Shown here in pieces: positions 58,778 to 64,000 of a stretch of DNA of 64,000 nucleotides. The notes below the pieces were generated by a model. That model saw only the letters and a list, made by a program, of their open reading frames with translations. It was not told where the DNA came from and did not search any database. A program made the translations under genes and the position numbers. The DNA is from Perilla frutescens (Eukaryota > Streptophyta > Magnoliopsida > Lamiales > Lamiaceae): positions 56,304,501-56,368,500 of the forward strand of contig BRKX01000004.1 of NCBI GenBank assembly GCA_026008535.1. Reading direction: 5' to 3'. The stretch's first letter is position 1; the number at the start of each line of letters is the position of its first letter.

Positions 58778-60255
58778 GTATCTTTTGTGTCGGGGTTTAT
58801 AGCCTTATTTAATTGTTTGCCTTGATTTTGATCGCGTTTTGAGTTGAGTCGTTGGTTTTTTTTATGTTAATATGTTTTTTGTTGATGTAAATTCGTGTTT
58901 GATTTTGAATTTTGAGTATTGAATATTGAATCTGTTCGGTTTGGATTGAGTTTCGGATTGTTCACCTTTGGCGATTTATCTGATTATTATGATTTAGGTC
59001 ATCTAGATTTGAGGAGTTTTGTCTGACGTTTGATGGGGATCTCTTTAGTTGTTTATTTTCAATTATTTGTAGCTGGAATAGTATTCTATGGAGATGTGAT
59101 TGAGGATTAAATAATTGGACTGCTACTTTGTTTATGTTTTGTTGGGATTCTAGAATTATTTAAAAAATTTGATATATATTTTTGATACTGATTAGTTAGT
59201 AGTAAGATTTTACTTGGATAAATAAACACTTTTTGTACTAAATTTAAACACCTATGAGGATTGCAACCATTCAGTACAGAGTAAGTAATTAGTGACAGGA
59301 ATTCAAATTCTATACAGTTACTTTGTTTCTAGTAAACGAGCCGAGCTGAACAGTGTTAAGGAATTTGTTGTATTTTTCTTGTTTTTACCTTTTTTCTTCC
59401 CTATGATGTATATATTGCAATTTCAGTTGATAAAGATGTCATCTTGGATGTTAGAAAGGAAGGAAGTATAGAAGAAATGGGGGATAACTTAGAAGAAAAG
59501 AAGGGAGAGTAGACGACTAATTTTCTGCTTACTTTCATTCATAATATTTTCTCTTCTTATAGTACAAATAAAGTTGTACCATACTCCAACCCTAAATCAT
59601 ATGATAAAATAGAAATTACATAATTCACTTGGGCCTCTTTTTGAATTTAAATAATAATTAACTGGGCGTATGTAGAACAGATCCATTCCTTCTTCAAAGG
59701 TCAAAACCCAACCTGTTGACTCTCCTCCGCCGCTTGCTCGGTGTCCTGCTTCAAAATTGCAAGCTCATCATCCAAAGACTTGATTTTTTTCTCCTCCGCC
59801 ACTTCACCATCGCAAACCCTAACCGGCGACACCCCTTCCTTGGCCAAGTTCATCATCCAAAGACTTGACAAACAGTTACATCATGCTTGAGCTCCTTTAG
59901 ATTTTGTTTGAGGCTCACTTCAGAAAGCTCTAAACAACTCTTTAATATTTTCACAATAGTGCCAAAGGGGGCTATTATACACAACTTCCGGACACCCCAA
60001 CAAAAACATAGATAAATTTCTGATTGAAGCTTTATTGATTTTCCATATATTCTTTTTAGTCGCATTGTGGGTTCCAAAAGTGATTCCATGGGATGGAGTA
60101 TTAGGGTTTGACTGCTATCTGTAACTTCTTGTGTAAATAATGGAATTAGACCGTAATATTTCGATTATGAATTTATGATGCGTGAATTAATATTATATTT
60201 ATGTTTCTGCATAAATCATCGCACTGAGTTTATTTTCTTCTTTTTTTTTTTGAAG
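58778..60255 (+). other. Probable 5' UTR intron of the F-box gene
   Basis: T-rich sequence from GTATCT to a poly-T tract and the acceptor TTTTTTGAAG at 60255, 20 bp before the start codon. 59700-59870 is more GC-rich (CTCCTCCGCCGCTTGCTCGG) and repeats CATCATCCAAAGACTTGA (59768 and 59852); it may be an inserted, unidentified retroelement piece in reverse orientation. Confidence 0.45.
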
Positions 60256-60275
60256 AATTGCAAACCAAATAAGAC

Positions 60276-62677
60276 ATGGATCATTCAGCAGAAGAAGAAA
60301 GAATCAGCAGGTTTAGTTTTTTACCTAATGAAATTTTGGTGGAAATATTATGTAGGCTGCCGGACGAATCTCTAGTGAGATTCAAATCTGTGTCCAAAGC
60401 GTGGCATCTCTTGATTTCTGAAACTTGTATTCCGCTGCTTCCTTCTTTACGATTAAGGCCTTCTCCCATCGTAGGAATGTTTCTTCGAACTTATAATCTA
60501 ATTTATGAACGATTCATTACGAGATCACCATTTGACGATTTGTCCACTCACTTTTTGTCTGATCGTTACCGTCCCCTGGGGAGAATTTACCGAGAAACAT
60601 TGCTGTTAGGTGATTATGCATCATTGAAAGAAGATAGGGGACAACTCTTTGGGTGGCAAGAATGCTTTAGTTCTTACGGATTACCATTTAGGCCGGATCC
60701 AGACGACCTTCTTGGATGCTGTAATGGCTTGCTTTTATTTGTTAACATTGATTCTTTACATTATTATGTGTCCAACCCCTCGACTAGACAGTGTGTGTCG
60801 ATTCCATGGCCGCCATTTACTCCAAAGGAATTTCCTTTTGCGGCCTTGGCTTTTGATCCATCGCAATCATCTTGTTATAAAGTTGTCCGATTTGAATGCC
60901 GTACATGGGAAGATACCGACGTGGTTTTGGACATATACTCTTCATCTAACAAGAGTTGGACTAGGCACTCACTGCAGTTCGAGAGTTTTGTTCGCCCCTC
61001 TTTATGCATAAGGGCTGCAACATATTTTGATGGGGCATTGTTTCGGTTGTCACGGTCTTGGAAAGTTGTACAATTTGACCTTGAAGAATTAAGTATTAGA
61101 GCAACCCGACTCCCGGCAAATGGCGAAGAATGCGGTCATGTGATTGGATCCATCGGGGTGTTGATGCGTCAACTGTGCTATGGCAATCAATGTTGTAACA
61201 TGGTTCACATATGGACACTTGAAAAATCTTTTATATGGAGCTTGAGGCATAGGATTAACATTTGCGATCTGAGTCGTGGTGTGCACCTCCTCAATAGAAT
61301 GTGGGGTGATGATATGACCAAATGGGTGGAACCGATTGCTTTCCATCCCACTGCGAGTGTTGTCTATTTGGGTAGCCCTCTCGTGATCCTTAGCTATGAT
61401 TTGGAAAATGACAAGTTTGTAGAGCTCTTCAGAAAAACAACATTCTCGTTTCTTCCAGGAAGCTATTATCCCGCAATAACTTATGCTCGTTTCCTCACCC
61501 CATTTACTGAAGCTGGCGACATCGGTTTGTGCTCCCGATTTGTACCAGGTATGATTGTATCCCCTTTATTTTCACGCAGAATACTTGCACTTTTGGTGTG
61601 TCTGTAATTGAGTGTATGAAATCGTTTGTTACGATTAAAATATTGCAATTTGTTAATTTTAGACATTTAAGTAGTTTTAGTTTATACTTATAGCAGGTTG
61701 ATTTGCCATAATTATAATTTTAGGTTGTGAACTTTCTACATTTAACGATATAGTGTTTGAGCTTTATATTGACAACCATCTGTTACAGCTGAAGGTTGCA
61801 ACACTGAGTTGTCATCTTTTAAAAATTTGCTATGATAGGTTGAAATCTCTTAGATGTTTAAATTTAGCAAGTAGTGACAATATTAATAAAAGCAAGCTCA
61901 TAGCTAGACATTAAGTTATCAAATTTTATAATATTTTTAACCCTTTGGCTCGTTTGGTTTGGTTGGTGGGAAAGTAAAGTCGTGTGGAAATATGAATTCT
62001 AGGATTGTGATTATTAGGAAAATGAATACTCATTGATTATTTATTCTTAGTTTGAAACATAATAACTAATAAGGATGTTGTTAGGATTCTCATTTTAGTA
62101 TTTTGATTCAAATTAATATGGTAGAAAATAGAAATGTCGAATGTAGGCTTATTAAGATAAATTAATAATATTATGTACTTGTAGTCTAGTGGTAGTGAGA
62201 TTGGAGTTCGATCATCATTTTTCCCCCAATTCAAAAACTAAAAATAAATTAACAATCAATAAAATATGTATAACTAAAAAATAAATTAATAATTAAGAAA
62301 AAATATAATGCAAATCATTGATTACCAAAAATAGTTTGCATTAATTGACAACCGTGATGTTGAGTATAAAGTAGTGTTGTTCGTTGTTTTAAGTTCGTCA
62401 TTCCTCTACCACTGATTGTAAAAAAAATGCTATAATTATCAAATTTTAGTCAGATTTTTTTTTCTTTTAATTTTTCAATTTTTTTTATTGAAAATTGAAA
62501 CTTTCTAATCTAAAAGTAACAATAATTCACAACAAGAATTGAGATAAAAAATATATTCAAAATTTAATTATTTTTTTTACAGATGTATCTCAATATCACA
62601 TTGCTTACATGTTGCCTTCTTTGTCGTATGCCATTTGGTTGTATTTTTATTATCAGGGCTTCTGCTGGAGGTTTTAA
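60276..62677 (+). CDS. F-box protein with F-box-associated domain, probably two coding exons
   Basis: The N-terminal F-box is at about residues 12-52 (FSFLPNEILVEILCRLPDES, VRFKSVSKAWHLLIS), which would bind SKP1 in an SCF ubiquitin ligase. Downstream is an F-box-associated type beta-rich region with the usual marks LLGCCNGLLLF, VSNPSTRQCVSIPWPP, FPFAALAFDPSQSSCYKVVR and VVLDIYSSSNKSWTRHS. The substrate is unknown. The first exon stays open to a stop at 61607 (443 residues), but TTTGTACCAG|GTATGA at 61549 is a good donor and TTTTTTACAG at 62582 a good acceptor. Splicing them (exon 1 60276-61548, exon 2 62583-62677) gives 455 residues ending DVSQYHIAYMLPSLSYAIW, YFYYQGFCWRF. The start ATG 60276 follows an acceptor-like site. 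No frame damage is seen. Which 3' end is used is uncertain; the F-box call is firm. Confidence 0.88.
62160..62216 (+). mobile_element. Possible SINE head remnant in the F-box intron
   Basis: GTAGTCTAGTGGTAGTGAGA (A-box-like) followed by GGAGTTCGATCATC (B-box-like) at slightly short spacing. No tail or duplication recognised. Confidence 0.35.
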
Positions 62678-64000
62678 ATTAGGGTCATTATGATGAGGGG
62701 AAGCCAGTAACAGTCCCAAGATCAATTACATATACAATATTAATGAAAGTTCTGACCTTACACTTTAGGACAATGCACGGGTAGACTTGGCCCTCCAATT
62801 AGTGACTAGTCTGAATCACTTACGTTTAGGTGGGGGATCTTATTTAAAATCGCATTCATGATTTTTCTTGGTTTTTGTGTAACTATTCTAATTGATTATG
62901 ATTGTGAATGTTAAACTTTTGCTTAAGTTGTGTCCAATACCTGAAAAGATTTTCATGGAACTAGGGGTTACCTCCTACATGGCATGTATAAATGTTCAGT
63001 CCCTATGTTTTCGTTCTTTTACAGACTAAGGACTTCTGTTGGGAGCGTAGAGAAGAATGGTTGTTGAGGTGAATCCCCTTTCTATGTGACGGAGCCAGGA
63101 CTGTTAAACTATGGATGTTAAAATGATTTTACTCTGGGTTTACATTTTATTTTATTTTTGTGGCAAGAATAACCTGCTGCCGTCCGCATTGGTAAACAAG
63201 GGGTTTTCTTTATTGTTCATACTAGTGTTGATTTTGGGTTGGCGATGAAGATATGATGCACTTGTTTGAGATACTTTTGTTCTGTTTGAATTTACTCTTA
63301 GAAAGAAATTATGGCCTGTAATCTGGTTATAGAATCTCACGGTCTAAATATCGTTATCGAATCTCGTGTGTCCTGTCGATTCTAAAAGCTGAGGATCCTC
63401 CTTACTTTTGTGCTCATGTTTTTCTTTTTTCTATATATATATATAGTATTTGTTGTTTTAGTAGTGTAATATTTACTATTAAGTTATTAACCATGATGAA
63501 ACATGCGAATTTGTTGTTTTGATGTTAAAATAGTAGTTAATTAGTATTAAAAATACTATAAAATGAAGGCTTCGTATTTATGTATTGATAGAAAACATTA
63601 TTATTATTATGAATAATGTATGGAAGATGTTTTTATATTTTAAATTTATCAATATTTTAACTAGTTAATTCTATTTAATTTGGCGGATTTGTTAATTCTA
63701 TTTAATTTGGGGAAATTAAAATTTTCAAATAAAATGCAAATACTGAAATTTGTAGTCAAATCTTCATTATGCGTGTCTTCATTTGGTGTAGATGCCATTG
63801 AATTGAGTATTGGATAATGAATGAAAAGATTGAAAAATGAAAATCCAATTAAATATTTTAGAGTGTATTTAATTGAGCATTTGATGATGATTAAATCAAA
63901 TAATGTACATAACCATTTAGTGCAGGTGGAAAAAGGGTTTTAGAATCTCATGGTCCAAATTTCGTTATCGAATCTTGTATGCAGGCAGTAGATTGGGGGC
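62678..64000. other. 3' flank of the F-box gene, AT-rich, with one dispersed repeat pair
   Basis: GAATCTCACGGTCTAAATATCGTTATCGAATCTCGTG (63331-63368; given here as landmarks GAATCTCACGGTC and CGTTATCGAATCT) recurs at 63941-63980 with few changes. No gene seen up to the window edge. Confidence 0.5.

Noticed and set aside
59853..60089. Minus-strand gene upstream of the F-box gene
   Set aside because: Small ORF with no recognised domain in a probable leader intron with retroelement-like sequence.

Overview
The window looks like nuclear DNA of a eudicot, probably an asterid (the repeat types suggest Lamiales, but I cannot prove the order). It is very AT-rich and full of microsatellites, MITEs, solo LTRs and decayed transposons. 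The genes have ordinary plant GT-AG introns and no operon layout. I can support three plausible host genes: a nine-exon gene for a small signal-peptide/single-TM protein of unknown function (8394-11872, matches a family I weakly recall as Expp1), a two-exon MATE transporter resembling Arabidopsis DTX53 (27520-32308), and an F-box protein (60276-62677). They are unrelated in function and are simply neighbours.

Layout. 1-8.3 kb: AT-rich intergenic DNA with Stowaway, PIF/Harbinger, MULE-type and foldback MITEs and a tRNA-derived SINE with perfect 18-bp target-site duplications. 8.4-12.2 kb: the Expp1-like gene. 12.3-19 kb: MULE-like elements, one with a nested PIF MITE, and a 3.5-kb element carrying about 30 short TTTTAGCACT motifs in two opposed arrays. 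19-27 kb: intergenic DNA with a hAT element containing a 49-bp perfect palindrome, and a tandem SINE array. 27.5-32.3 kb: the MATE gene with a 3.2-kb intron. 33.8-39.6 kb: an LTR-like insertion (TGTAACA...CGTTACA) that later received three DNA transposons. 40.6-51.2 kb: a Russian-doll nest (TIR element > hAT > 8.6-kb Mutator-like element > 3.2-kb solo LTR). 52.2-58.2 kb: the end of a CACTA-like element apparently split by a Helitron that itself carries a tandemly duplicated hAT. 58.6-62.7 kb: the F-box gene. 62.7-64 kb: AT-rich flank.

The most informative region is the nested complex at 40.6-51.2 kb. The target-site duplications (8 bp for hAT, exact 9 bp for the MULE, about 5 bp for the LTR) fix the order of insertion. 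The MULE retains one continuous transposase reading frame with DDE residues, SWIM finger and zinc knuckle, broken by in-frame stops but, as far as I can read, by no frameshift, and it has a convergent GRF-zinc-finger/TM companion gene. All boundaries were read by eye; no alignment or database search was run.
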